Assembly: GCA_016271365.2 (NCBI GenBank)
Contig: CM028129.1
Coordinates: 460,736,501-460,800,500 of the forward strand
Source of the DNA: Neoceratodus forsteri
Lineage: Eukaryota; Chordata; Ceratodontiformes; Ceratodontidae
Direction: 5' to 3'
DNA length: 64,000 nt
The number at the start of each line of letters is the position of its first letter. The stretch's first letter is position 1. Shown piece by piece: positions 54,679-64,000 of this stretch. The notes below the pieces were generated by a model. That model was not told the origin of the DNA, searched no databases, and saw only the letters and a program-made list of their open reading frames with translations. The position numbers and the translations under genes are program-made.

Positions 54679-55755
54679 ATGGGGACATCATGGGGTAGGG
54701 TTCTGGAGGGTTGGAGGGCACTGAGGGTGGAGAAGGCGCCAGGGCCAGATGGCATCCACCCCAGGGTACTGAAGGAGCTGGCAAAGGTCCTGGTGGGACC
54801 TTTGGCAGACCTATTCAATGCCTCACTACACTCAGGGTGTGTACCTCAGTACTGGATGATGGCTCACGTGGTGTCCTCCACAAGAGCAGCCCCAAGGATG
54901 AACTGGGGAAATACAGACTGGTGAGCCTCACATCCATTGTGGATACACTGATGGAGACTATCCTGAAGAGATGTTGGTGTCCCTCCTGGAGGCCAAAGGG
55001 TTACAGGACAGCAGACAGCATGGTTTCGTCAGTGGCAACCTGGTGGATTTCTATGACTGGGTAACTAGGCAATTGGATGGGAGCCATGCAGTGGATGTCC
55101 TGCACCTGGACTTCAGTAAGGCATTTGACTCAGTGCCGCATGGGAGGCTGAAAAGTAAGTTAGAAGGCAGAGGGGTGGGTGCAAAGCTGGTGAGATGGGT
55201 AGTGAACTGGCTTCAAGGAAGGCAATGGAGGGTGGTGGTGGTGGGAAAGGAGCTCTCATCCCCAAGGGCAGTGATGAGCAGTGTTCTACAGGGCTCAGTA
55301 ATGGGACCAGTGTTTTTGGGATATTCATTGCAGACATATCATTGGGCATCAAGAGCAAGATCAGTCTGTTTGCTGATGACACCAAGATGGGAGCAGTGGT
55401 GGACAACTTAGAGGGATGGCAGGGGTTACAGGACGATCTGACAAAGCTAGAAACCTGGTCAGACACCTGACAACTGGGGTTCAATGCCAAAAAGTGCAAG
55501 GTGCTGCATTTTGGAGGTGAGAAACCAAAGGAGGGGTTACCAGCTGGGGGGGAGTGCAGCTAGCTGTGACAGAGGAGGAGAATGATCTGGATGTGCTCAT
55601 TATAGGATCAATGAACAACTCAGCACAATGTAGGAAGGCAGCTGCAAAGACCAACAAAATACTGGGTTGCATTGCGAGGGATATATCCTCGAGGAGGGGG
55701 GAGGTGATTCTGCCATTGTAAAGATCACTGGTTAGACCACACCTGGAGTACTGCA
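54679..55755 (+). pseudogene. Reverse transcriptase of CR1 VI
   Basis: 54679-54924 has EKAPGPDGIHPRVLKELAK and VGPLADLFNASLHSG. 54971-55411 has RQHGFVSGNLVDFYDWVTR and LHLDFSKAFDSVPHGRL, plus a GVPQGS box degraded to SVLQGSVMGPV. 55195-55470 continues in another frame with SLFADDTKMG, both catalytic aspartates kept. Near 55.74 kb the strand reads [11 protein letters not shown]. Confidence 0.85.
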
Positions 55756-55804
55756 TGCAGTTCTGGTGCCTGTATCTGAAGAGGGACAGTAAGTTACTGG
55801 AGGG

Positions 55805-56197
55805 GTGCAGCACAGGGTGACAAAGATGATCCATGGGCTGGGGGACTTACCATACGAGAGTAGGCTGAGGGAGTTGAACATGTACTCACTGAAGGAGAGG
55901 AGGGACAGTGGGGATATGATTGAAACCTTCAAGTACATGAAAGGAATAAACAAGACAGGTACAGAGGGGCTGCTCAAAGTAAGGGAAGGGAGGGACGCCC
56001 AAGACCATGATATGAGACTGGAAGGAGGAATGTTCAGGAGGGAGATGAGGAGACACTTTTTTACAGAGACAGTGGTAGCTGGGTGGAATGTGCTACAGGC
56101 AGAAGTGGTATCCAGTAGAACAGTGAGCTGCTTCAAAAGGGGATGGGACAGGGCAACAGGGAGGATCAATGAAAGGGGAGGGAGGAGCAGCTGCTGA
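55805..56197 (+). pseudogene. ORF2 C-terminal region of CR1 VI
   Basis: 130-residue frame: [74 protein letters not shown]. These are the standard closing blocks of CR1 ORF2, in order and unbroken. Confidence 0.9.
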
Positions 56198-56260
56198 ATA
56201 AGGGGTGCTAGGTGCACATTCAAGCAGACTTGATAGACCACTAGGCCTTTATCTGCTAGC

Positions 56261-56282
56261 ATATTTTGTATGTTTGTATGTT
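56261..56282 (+). repeat. CR1 VI 3'-terminal repeat
   Basis: TTTTGTATGTTTGTATGTT, a TTTGTATG-type octamer repeat ending the element. Confidence 0.75.
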
Positions 56283-57135
56283 AGAATTGCTTCTGAGTGG
56301 ATACAGCTTGTGGTGGTGGTACTATGGGGGCACAGGGTGTTTAGGGCTGCATAGTGGGAAGAGGGACAGGGGACTGCTGATCTTGAGACATATGTGGATC
56401 AGTAGCCTCATTTCGATCTAACTTTGCCTTGGTATACCCTAAGGGAAAAGTTACAGGCAAGGTTGTCAAAGGTACATTTTCTATTAAATAGAAACAATCC
56501 ATACATTTATTCCTGAAAGTGAATTTGGCGAATTCACCATAACTTCATTGGTGAATTAAAACTTTGAAACATCTCAACTAACAAGTCACAAAAGAAGTAT
56601 AAGAAACATATTTTCTTTTGTTTCTTTTTACCTTTACTTTTGGGTACAGCAAGAGAACAGTTTAGTGTAGGCAAAAGTGCCAGTGCATTACAGCAAGCTA
56701 AAACTAGAGCAGCTGCATGACTTATGCAGCAACAGAAACATTATCTATGAGTTACTAAGAAACAACTCATAGAGATCCAGGTTAAAAAAAGGTTCAGCAG
56801 TAGCACTGGGACACCAGGCCACAAGCAACGGTCAGGAGTAGATCTCCCCAACTAGAAGATGATACCCTTAAGGAAGGGGAGGTGAGCAAGGATGAGGATA
56901 CCAATGTAGTGCCCAAAAGTTAGCGGTCACAACAAAGAAATTGTGACCCTCTCCCCAAAGTGGAATTTTTCCTTTTTTTCTCTCTCATTCCCCTCTGTTC
57001 CTAACTCCCCTTGCCTGCTCAGTCCCCAACCCCCAGCCCATCCTTTGTCTTTTTCATGCTGTTCGGCACAGAGAAGGGGGGCCAGCAGTACCTCCTCTGC
57101 ACTACAAAAGGGCCAGGGAGGGTAGCATGTGAGGT
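56283..57135. other. No recognised gene
   Basis: Contains a small hairpin GGTCACAAC...GTTGTGACC-like (56925-56948) and a GAATTTGGCGAATTC patch near 56523. Frames at 56927-57364 are overlapping shadows. Confidence 0.4.
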
Positions 57136-57700
57136 TGGTGCCCGAAAGATGGCGCCTTCCGAAATGGTGATGCGAAGTGGGCAAAAGCCTGAAAGGCGAG
57201 GGGGCAGGGAAGGCGACCGGATGTGGGGTTGTGGGTGACCCTAGTGACAGGATGTTGTTATATGTACATGCATGCGGGGGGAAGCGAACACGGTGAGCGT
57301 GGCCTGGGAGGGGGTGGAGGGGATATAGGGGGCGGCGCTGTGGACGGCTGCCGAGCTGTGCCATGGTGTCAGGGGTTGGCCTCCACTTGTAGTGCTGGGA
57401 TTCTGGGTTTGGGTCTGGATCCGGGCGCTACTGCCTTTTTGTTGCGCCTGGCCAAACGATTATTTATATTTTGTTTTCTCACCCCGACATGCACCCCTGG
57501 GTTGAGAATCCTTAAGTAGGAGGTGTGGGGTGAAGCCCTGTGTGGGGAGGTGGAAAACAGAAAGCAAAGTAGAGATATCCCCAGCACCACGTTCTTCCAT
57601 GCGGCACAGGGATGTCAGGGTGGCAAAATTGCTTTTCGCCGCCCTGATATCGCGGGATAATCGAAAGCCGCCACCGGCGCCGCTATTATCTCATAGAAAC
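57136..57700. other. CpG-rich stretch
   Basis: CpG dinucleotides are dense here (for example GCGAAC, GGCGGCGCTG, CCGGCGCCGC) while most of the window is CpG-poor. Could be a CpG island or an unmethylated or young repeat end. A hairpin-like ATATCGCGGGATAATCG lies near 57647. No coding frame I would trust. Confidence 0.5.
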
Positions 57701-59285
57701 CCAGGGAGTGGCTAATCAGTGCAGTCTGTGGTTGAATGAAGAGGGTGGAGGATTCAGGGAGCACAGTCAGTCTGTGGCTCCACTCCTGCTCAAGTTCAGT
57801 GGTAGCAGTAACGGCAGCAAAAGTGGTTGGTCAGGTGGGAGCACAGCTCCCCAATGAGACCTGTTCTCTTATGCTTGTAGAGCTTCAATCAGTGGGGGAA
57901 AGCAGTCATGGTAGGACCAACTAGTGCAGCACAGTATTGGTCAGGGCAGAAAATGTGCCTTGGATATGTGAGTTCCACAGCCTAGCAGCGGCAACATAAA
58001 AGGGAAGCCGGGTGGGAGCGCAGATCTCTGGCCATCTCTCAGACCCTCCGCAACAGGCACAGCAGACCCAGGCCGTGATGGTGAGTGGGCCCAATTCTGT
58101 TGTTGCACTCATGCCACAGGTGCTGGGCAGGGAGAGGGGAGGGAGAATGGTAAAAGGGAAGAAATTAAAGGGCCAGAGCCCAAATAATAAAAGGGGAGGC
58201 ATAGTGGGCTCTCAGGGAGTGCGGACAGTCCTATGGGGGGGGATATTCCTATGGCCTGAGTTGCCCATGGAGTTATGTGGAGGTGTTCTGAGCCCCCTAA
58301 ACTGAACAGTGCTGTAGCCTGCTTAGTGTCCCGTAGAGAATGAGCTGTTTGCTAGCAATCTGAACTGTCTGCCAAAATTTAAACTGTTTGCTTGCTACCT
58401 TAACTGTGTTATTGGACTACAATCTTCATGCACTTGACATCTAGCATTGCCTTTGTTGCCAGGACTAGGTTCTTCAGAGTCTGATGCTGACCCAGGGAGG
58501 TCCCTGGCCCATCCTCCATCTACAGCAGAATTGTCTTGAGTGATGTCAACCTGCCTCAAAGTTCCACCACAGTGTTCCAGCATCAGTCCTGTGATGGTAA
58601 GTTGTAGATAGCCACTACTTAGATAACCAGAAATAAGTCAGCTTAGGAGCCACCCTGTCTCAAGCAGGAGGGACCACAGGTAGCATTGTGCATGCCCTTT
58701 TCTGGTTTTCCTGGTCATCTATAAGTGTGCACATACCTGTGTCTCTCCATAGAGGCTGCCTGAGGATTGTATCACCAGCACTCTTCTTGTGGGGAGGTGG
58801 CCTGGGTGCTGGGGACCTACCAGTGGTTGCTGCTGTGAATTGCCCAGAGAACCATCTACTGACCAGAAGTCTTCAGCTTCTTGTTCAGAGCTGCAGAGGA
58901 TTGCCAGGTTCTTCATTGTCCTGTTAGCAATGTTCCTCTTTGTGTTCTGTTCATCTGGAGAATGCCCCATATGGCCTGTCCATAAAAGCACTTTGCACTT
59001 TGTGAGGTCAATGTCCACCTGCTGATCAGTTGACTTATCGCAAAGCCCAAGCTTGGTTCATCCACTGCTTGCCATCTCAGCCAAGTGCATGCTGGACTTG
59101 GACTAAGAGGGGTTAACTCCTCAGTACTAGTTTGACCAATTGTTGGTCCCAATTGTATTGTTTTGTTGCTTGTTCCATTATCCTGTAGTATAGTAGAAAA
59201 CCAGTTATTTTATTATTATTCTTGTCCCTTGGAAATAAACCTTTTGCATCTTGGTCCCTAAGTAAGCTTCCTTCCTCTTCTTCCA
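57701..59285 (+). other. Unassigned sequence with splice-like sites
   Basis: Donor-like GATG/GTGAGT near 58081, GATG/GTAAGT near 58597, and acceptor-like pyrimidine-AG at about 58752 and 59286 (TTCCTCTTCTTCCAG). A polyadenylation-like AATAAA is at 59234. It resembles neither the LINEs nor R1/F. LTR or host non-coding exons are both possible; I can show neither. Confidence 0.25.
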
Positions 59286-59725
59286 GATTTGCCCGGCTTA
59301 TCCTGGAATTGTTATGGAGTCGCAAATCCCATTTCACACCAAGAACCTTCCAGTCTACTACACCAAGAAGTTGGAGCAGGTACAGTACTAGCCAGAGCAG
59401 CACATGCAGAGGCAGCAGCAGCTAGATCGAGAACTAGAGGAGCTGCAGTTATAAACCAGCAGGCACAACTGCAAGAGCAGCAGCACCAGAAGAACAGACT
59501 GAGAGCATCTACTGATCTTGAGCTGGGAAAGTTAGGTGTACAGTTTGTGCTGGAGGAGATGCAGTAAAAGGCAGATGTTTAACTGAAAAACTTGCAGATG
59601 GAAAACGCCAAAAATGAAGCCTAGCACAAACATGAGCCTGAGATGGAATAATTATGTCAGCAGCCATCTGGAGTGGTAATTGAGGATGAGAATGGGTGGT
59701 CAGTGCACAGTGAAAAAACATAAAA
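59286..59725 (+). pseudogene. Glutamine-rich coiled-coil remnant
   Basis: From an ATG at about 59312 the strand reads MESQIPFHTKNLPVYYTKKL, QQQLDRELEELQ, then in the next frame NQQAQLQEQQHQKNRLR, DLELGKLGVQFVLEEMQ and NLQMENAKNEA. It is one coiled-coil-like polypeptide broken by a frameshift and several stops. It may be a retroelement gag or transposon accessory protein. Family not recognised. Confidence 0.4.
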
Positions 59726-59739
59726 CCAAATAAACACAG

Positions 59740-60150
59740 GCACTGACACCAAACACTTTTTTTATGTATAATTCAGATTTATTAAAGTGCTGTGCATAAG
59801 AATTAAACACTAATGAGTCCAGTAGGTATGGGTGTGCAGACCAAGCTTCACAAGGTGCCTGACTGGTTTTGATCAATGAGCTTCCTCAGGGAGACTGGTC
59901 ATCAGTTCCAGTAGTACTATTTATACAGTTCATCAATTTAAAGAGACAGCGTTCAGAAACAATTAGTGTGAATACAATGCTGAGTGGATAACCAAATATA
60001 GTGATAACATTGACATCAGAACATTACCAGCATGGAGACAGACTCCTTTAAAGGGACAGTGACATCTTTTGACAGATGTTTTTAATCCCATTATCACAAA
60101 AGTGCCTGTATCCTTGCAGCCTTCTTAATGGTTCTGTAATGTGTCTACCT
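59740..60150 (-). mobile_element. Penelope-like remnant with ribozyme-like core (second copy)
   Basis: Minus-strand non-coding repeat: ribozyme-like core (59855-59889), about 60 nt, then a TTTAATAAATCTGAATTAT block. The order matches the 4.85-5.48 kb copy. No RT frame. Confidence 0.45.
59855..59889 (-). ncRNA. Hammerhead-like ribozyme core
   Basis: Minus strand: CTGAGGA (59883-59889), stem II GCTC/GATC with an ATT loop, AAAAC where GAAAC is expected (59866-59870), then CC-AGTCA-GG as short stem III. Two likely inactivating changes. Confidence 0.45.
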
Positions 60151-60347
60151 GCACAGGATGTCTAAAAAACTGCCACTTTTTCCAACTTTGACTGTAGAAG
60201 ATAATCCTGGTGACAAGCTCATATTCACAGCCGCTGGATGTTTATGAACAGTCACATATGGAAATGTCACTGAAGCACTGGCAGGCTTGTTCAGGGATGA
60301 GTTTTCTCAATTTTGTGCCCCGTGAGATAAACACTGAACTATGTAGT

Positions 60348-60538
60348 GTAATATGAGCTTATCTTACTAGTTTACTTTTTTTCTAAAATGAGGGGGTGTA
60401 TCACTGGTAAATCTGTATCTGATGGTCAAGCCATGACATGTGCATGGCTGGTGTCATGGCTTGACATTGAAATACAGATTTATGTGTGATACACACCTCA
60501 TTTCAGAAAAAGAAGTAAACTAGTAAGTTCAGCTCACA
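60348..60538. repeat. Inner palindrome of F copy 3
   Basis: 86-bp arms. TTACTAGTTTACTTTTTTTC pairs with GAAAAAGAAGTAAACTAGTA, AAATCTGTAT with ATACAGATTT, and GTCAAGCCATGACA with TGTCATGGCTTGAC. Confidence 0.9.
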
Positions 60539-60540
60539 TT

Positions 60541-61095
60541 GGTATCCAGTGACTATAGTGAAGCAATATGAGTGACCATCAAAATGGTGTCTCATATTAG
60601 GCACTATAGTCATGGGCTACCCTGCAAGGGTAATGACCCTATGCAAAGGTGAGGGTAGGGAATGGTGAAAGGAGGGGGGGATAGCAAGGGGAAGGGGAGG
60701 GACAGGGAAGGGGTTTGCAGGGGACTGCTGTGTCTGATGCCGCTGAGCTAACCATTTGGTGTGGTGGTGAGGGTGGCTAGCTCTAGTGGAGGAGGTACAG
60801 GGTTTGGGGCTGGCGGCGGGATGCAAAATTTTGCTGCTGCCTGTGGCCGTCATTTATTTTTGTCCTGCAGAAACCAAAGTGTTACCCCTTCCCTGATGAG
60901 CACCCCCCTGGGGTGTGGGGGCAAAGCCCCTAGTGAGGGGTCGCAGGGGGTGGGGCACAGTCCCCCCACCAAAAACACTTTTTATGTTGCCGGATGTTGG
61001 GTTGCCCTGAAGTATATAGTGCCAATTTGAGTTTTGGCAATATACACTCACCAAAATAGCAGTCACTTTAGCGATAGCTATTATGACCTGGAACC
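60541..61095. mobile_element. hAT-like MITE inside F copy 3
   Basis: About 555 bp with similar inverted ends (GGTATCCAGTGACTATAGT and GGTTCCAGGTCATAATAGC, then AGTGAC blocks). It splits the palindrome arm exactly between ...CAGCTCACATT and ATACTACATAG. The flanks CTCACATT and CTCATGTT could be a diverged 8-bp duplication. No transposase. Confidence 0.6.
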
Positions 61096-61990
61096 ACTCA
61101 TGTTATACTACATAGATCAGTGTTTATCTTATGGGGGCTCATAATTTAGAAAACTCATCCCTGAACAAGGCTTTCAGTGCTTCAGTGCCATTTTGGTTCC
61201 ATTTCCATATGCGAGTGTGCATAAATGTTTGGTGACTGCAAGTAAGAGTGGGCTACCTGGATTACCTTCTATGATCAAACTCATAAAAAATATGAGCTTT
61301 TCAGACATCTTGTGTGCAGTGACCACAAAATCACCCTTTCAGTAATGAAATGACAGTGACATGTTCATGAGGTGGGGTCCCAAGAACCCCATGTTGGAAA
61401 TTTGGGGCCACAATTCCTAAAAATGGTCGAGATATCAACCTAAGTTGAAACCCCCCATTGAATCCCATTATACAGTGCTTACCTAATTCCTCAGTTCAGA
61501 GTTTGACTTTAAAGAGTGCAAATGAGTCCCGGTCTAGAGAAGATCACTGCTGCCGACCTCCACAGGGCAAGTATGGGTGAGGGGGGGCTGTGGGGAGGTG
61601 GGTGCTCAGTGGGAAGGGGTGACTGTGGAGACAATGGTGGATCGTTTTCTTTTTTACAGGTAAAAAAAAAAGTTGCCAGGAAGGCAGTTTTATTTCTTTT
61701 ACAGGTTAAAAAAAAACAAACATTTGGGCACACTGGGGTGGTCTCCCAGTGTGCCACAATAGTGGTGGGGGGCAGCATGCCAACACAGGGATTGGACACC
61801 CCGATATTGGCAGATTACAGATGGGTTTGGGGGGGTATCTGACACCAGGAGTGGGCATCCTAGTGTTGGAAACATTTTGGCACACTGGGGTGGGCTCCCA
61901 GTGTGCCACATTAATGGAGGAAGGGGGATACATGCCAACACAGGATTGGGTACCCCAATGTTGGCTTTCCTTGGAGTGTGCAGTGGGCAG

Positions 61991-62404
61991 CAGGAGCTGT
62001 GACTCAATTGTTTCAACTGGAATGGCACACAGAACAAACAAGTTGTGGTTAGAGCAAGGGCCAGGGACAGAGTGCTGGGCAGCAGGAGCTGACAAGGTTG
62101 TGAGGAAGGTGCCACTGCAGTGGTGAAACTGTTCATGATTGCAGTGGCAGATTCATTTCAACTCCTTGGCTCTCTTTGAAGCTGCTGTCATTGGCAGCTT
62201 CCCCCCTAGATTAGTGGCTGAGGGACATGCCCAGTAAAGCATCCACTGGATTGGCCAAAACACTGACACACCTTTGAAATGTAGTACTGTCACAAGATGT
62301 TTCTTGCGCATGCACTGTGCACATGCACACAAGCAAATATAAAAAAACAGAGAAGTTACATAATCAAAATCAGGTAAGAGAAAACCAGCAGCGATGGCTT
62401 TATG
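61991..62404. other. No recognised feature
   Basis: Mixed-composition spacer between F copy 3 and the next LINE. Confidence 0.4.
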
Positions 62405-62408
62405 TGAT

Positions 62409-63353
62409 TCAAAGGAAAAAATAATTTCTATGTATCAAGGGCTCCAATTCTGTGATTAATATTCCAACAACCAAATTTGATATGCTCAGAGAAAGTGAGC
62501 AAAGGATCCAAATAACTCCCAGATATTTCAGCTGGGATACTTGCTCAATTAAATTACCTTGGTTGTCATAAAGTTGAAGAGCAAGACACTTGCTTAGCAC
62601 ACAGTGTGACCCAAAAATCACATATTTTGTTTTCTTTGTGTTCAGAATTAATAAATTTCTAGAGAACCAATTATGAATAGAAAAAATATCCATCTGGAGA
62701 TCTTTAGCCACCACAGAGAGTTCCTTAGCTGACAAAAAAAAAGAATAAGAATGTCAGCATAACGTAAGTAATGACAATTCAAAATTACAGCTGGAAGAAG
62801 ATTAACGAATAACGTAAACATTAGAGGCCCTAAAATTGATACCTGAGGTACACCCCTTTCAATTTGACAAATACTAGATGTAACATCTGAAACCCCCAAC
62901 AAACTGGGAATGACCCCTCAAATAATTTTCAACCCAGGAAACAACATTAGGAGAAGACCCTAAGCACTGTAACTTTAAACAAAGCAAGTTGTGATCTATA
63001 AGACTGAAGGCCTTAGTGAGGTCTACAAACATGGCCCCAGTGAGGAAACCATTATCCATACCACTTAGGACTAAGTTTGTGAACCTGACCAAGACTGTCC
63101 CAGTACCAAAACCCTTATGGAAACCATGCTGCTGCAGACAGAAAGTTTTGTATGTTTCCAGGTTGCTATTCATTTGTTTAGTTACTATATTTTCCAGTAA
63201 TTTACTAATTGGATTTAGGATCAAAATTGCACAAAAATCATTGAGAAAGGTAACATGTGTTTTCTTAGTGACAGGCACAATCCTAGCACATTTGCAAGCA
63301 GAAGGAAATTGTTGAGAAATAAGTGACAGATTAAATATTACACACAGAGACAC
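62409..63353 (-). pseudogene. Reverse transcriptase of LINE VII
   Basis: 62874-63353 has ARIVPVTKKTHVTFLNDFCA, NPISKLLENIVTKQM, QQHGFHKGFGTGTVL, and AMFVDLTKAFSLIDHNLLCL with the first catalytic aspartate. 62648-62902 has GVPQVSILGPLMFTLF and RYADI in place of YADD. 62409-62735 has VSQLKYLGV. One catalytic aspartate is lost. Confidence 0.85.
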
Positions 63354-63367
63354 AGAGGGGAAGCAAT

Positions 63368-63974
63368 TTATGGCCCAGCTAACTTAAGAAAGAGATCCTG
63401 CCCCACGGTCAGAACCACTGTTTGGAATAGATGCAAGTAATTTAGAAACCTCATTGATAGAGTCACACTTAAAGTAAAAAACAGGCCAATTTTGGGGAGG
63501 ATTTGCCTCAGGAGGAGAGAGGGAATGCTTAGGAAAGGTAAATGCACCATGATCTGAAAATCTGGAATTAAGCACATTTGCTACATCAACAGGGTCTACA
63601 ATCTCATTATCATTAACCTTTAAAAGTCTAATTTTGCCTTTATCTTTAACCTTAATCAGAGAATTTACATTGCCCCAGAAGCGACGTGAATCAGACTAAT
63701 CAGTTTCCAATTTCTTTTTATAGAATTCAGTTTTATCAGATCTAATGGTAAATGTAACTTTATTTCTAATATGTCTGTACTGGGACAGGTTATTAGTTGT
63801 AGGAGAAGACTTATAGGCACCCAAAGCAAGTTTCCTTTGCTTAATCATTTTCTTTATACTTTCCAAAATGCAGTTATTAGGGGATCCTTTAACTCTTCCT
63901 ATGCACATAGGAAAAATATTTTCCTGAATATGAAGAAGTTGATTATAAAAAAAAATCCAAAGCCAAATCAACAT
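63368..63974 (-). pseudogene. Linker region of LINE VII ORF2
   Basis: 63384-63575 reads NSRFSDHGAFTFPKHSL and INEVSKLLASIPN. 63696-63974 reads ILESIKKMIKQRKLALGAYK and FTIRSDKTEFYKKKLE. This is the basic helical linker preceding L2-type RT, broken by stops. Confidence 0.65.
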
Positions 63975-64000
63975 TCAGTATAAGATCAAGATAGGACCAA

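Larger units (their letters stand above)
50835..56282 (+). mobile_element. CR1-type LINE VI, near full length
   Basis: Plus-strand CR1 with tandem 5' repeats (50838-51310 and 51534-51895), ORF1 (52.19-53.44 kb), endonuclease (53459-54386), reverse transcriptase (54.68-55.75 kb), C-terminal blocks (55805-56197) and a TTTGTATG repeat end (56261-56282). The catalytic boxes of EN and RT are readable, but frameshifts split ORF2 at several places. Best-preserved CR1 in the window by motif content. Confidence 0.85.
60155..61990 (-). mobile_element. F repeat, copy 3
   Basis: Inverted relative to copy 1: 61290-61990 matches about 36400-37110 reversed (for example CATGAGGTGGGGTCCCAAGA, and the hairpins with GGGTGGGCTCCCAG). 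60155-61315 is a large palindrome: 60230-60360 returns inverted at 61100-61215, and 60351-60435 at 60450-60538. A 555-bp element (60541-61095) is inserted in the right arm. Confidence 0.65.
62405..64000 (-). mobile_element. L2-like LINE VII, edge-truncated
   Basis: Minus-strand LINE entering from beyond the right edge. It covers the end of the endonuclease-RT linker and most of the RT. It resembles the 1-1.4 kb and 30-33 kb elements more than the CR1s. Decayed. Confidence 0.75.

Noticed and set aside
57133..57148. TGGTGCCCGAAAG as a retroviral primer-binding site
   Set aside because: Does not fit a tRNA 3' end well enough, and no flanking LTR end or polyprotein frame is visible.

Overview
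This window looks like intergenic DNA from a large, repeat-rich vertebrate genome. Nearly every recognisable protein is a decayed retrotransposon frame: CR1-type LINEs with an SGNH-esterase ORF1, L2-type LINEs, and Tx1/L1-type LINEs with a zinc-knuckle ORF1. I also see a tRNA-derived SINE, short DNA transposons with terminal inverted repeats, long palindromes, and remnants carrying hammerhead-ribozyme-like cores as in Penelope-like elements. CR1 plus L2 dominance is compatible with a lungfish, and an amphibian is also possible. The species is inference. I found no host protein-coding gene, tRNA or rRNA that I could support.

Layout. 1-1.4 kb: L2-like LINE remnant (minus). 1.46-1.61 kb: palindromic MITE. 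About 3.0-4.6 kb: large foldback repeat. 4.85-5.5 kb: Penelope-like tail with a ribozyme-like core. 5.56-9.23 kb: copy A of a long non-coding hairpin-rich repeat (called R1 here), split by a hAT-like element with 8-bp target duplications. 9.23-9.56 kb: SINE. 9.75-21.0 kb: two Tx1-type LINEs head to tail on the minus strand. The second contains a TTAA-flanked piggyBac-like MITE and a copy of a second non-coding repeat family (called F). 21.0-36.1 kb: a CR1-type LINE (III) cut into three pieces by a nearly complete CR1 (IV, 23.9-28.0 kb) and a nearly complete L2-type LINE (V, 29.8-35.9 kb). 36.2-39.2 kb: F copy 1, holding a 298-bp tandem array. 39.7-41.3 kb: ORF1 fragment and small inverted repeats. 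41.76-45.26 kb: R1 copy B, mostly in inverted orientation to copy A. 48.25-48.47 kb: small inverted-repeat element containing a ribozyme-like core. 50.0 kb: another such core. 50.8-56.28 kb: plus-strand CR1 (VI) with tandem 5' repeats. 57.1-59.7 kb: CpG-rich and unexplained plus-strand sequence with splice-like sites. 59.74-60.14 kb: fourth ribozyme-like core. 60.15-61.99 kb: F copy 3. 62.4-64.0 kb: L2-like LINE running off the window edge.

How the parts work together. The LINE frames encode ORF1 (nucleic-acid binding or esterase) and ORF2 (APE endonuclease plus reverse transcriptase), which retrotranspose by target-primed reverse transcription. The MITEs, F and R1 carry no transposase here and would depend on other elements. 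The most informative observations are four hammerhead-like cores, a 2A-like translational recoding motif at the start of the L2 ORF2, tandem 5' repeats upstream of two LINEs, insertion footprints that date the nesting order, and two non-coding families built from chained hairpins.
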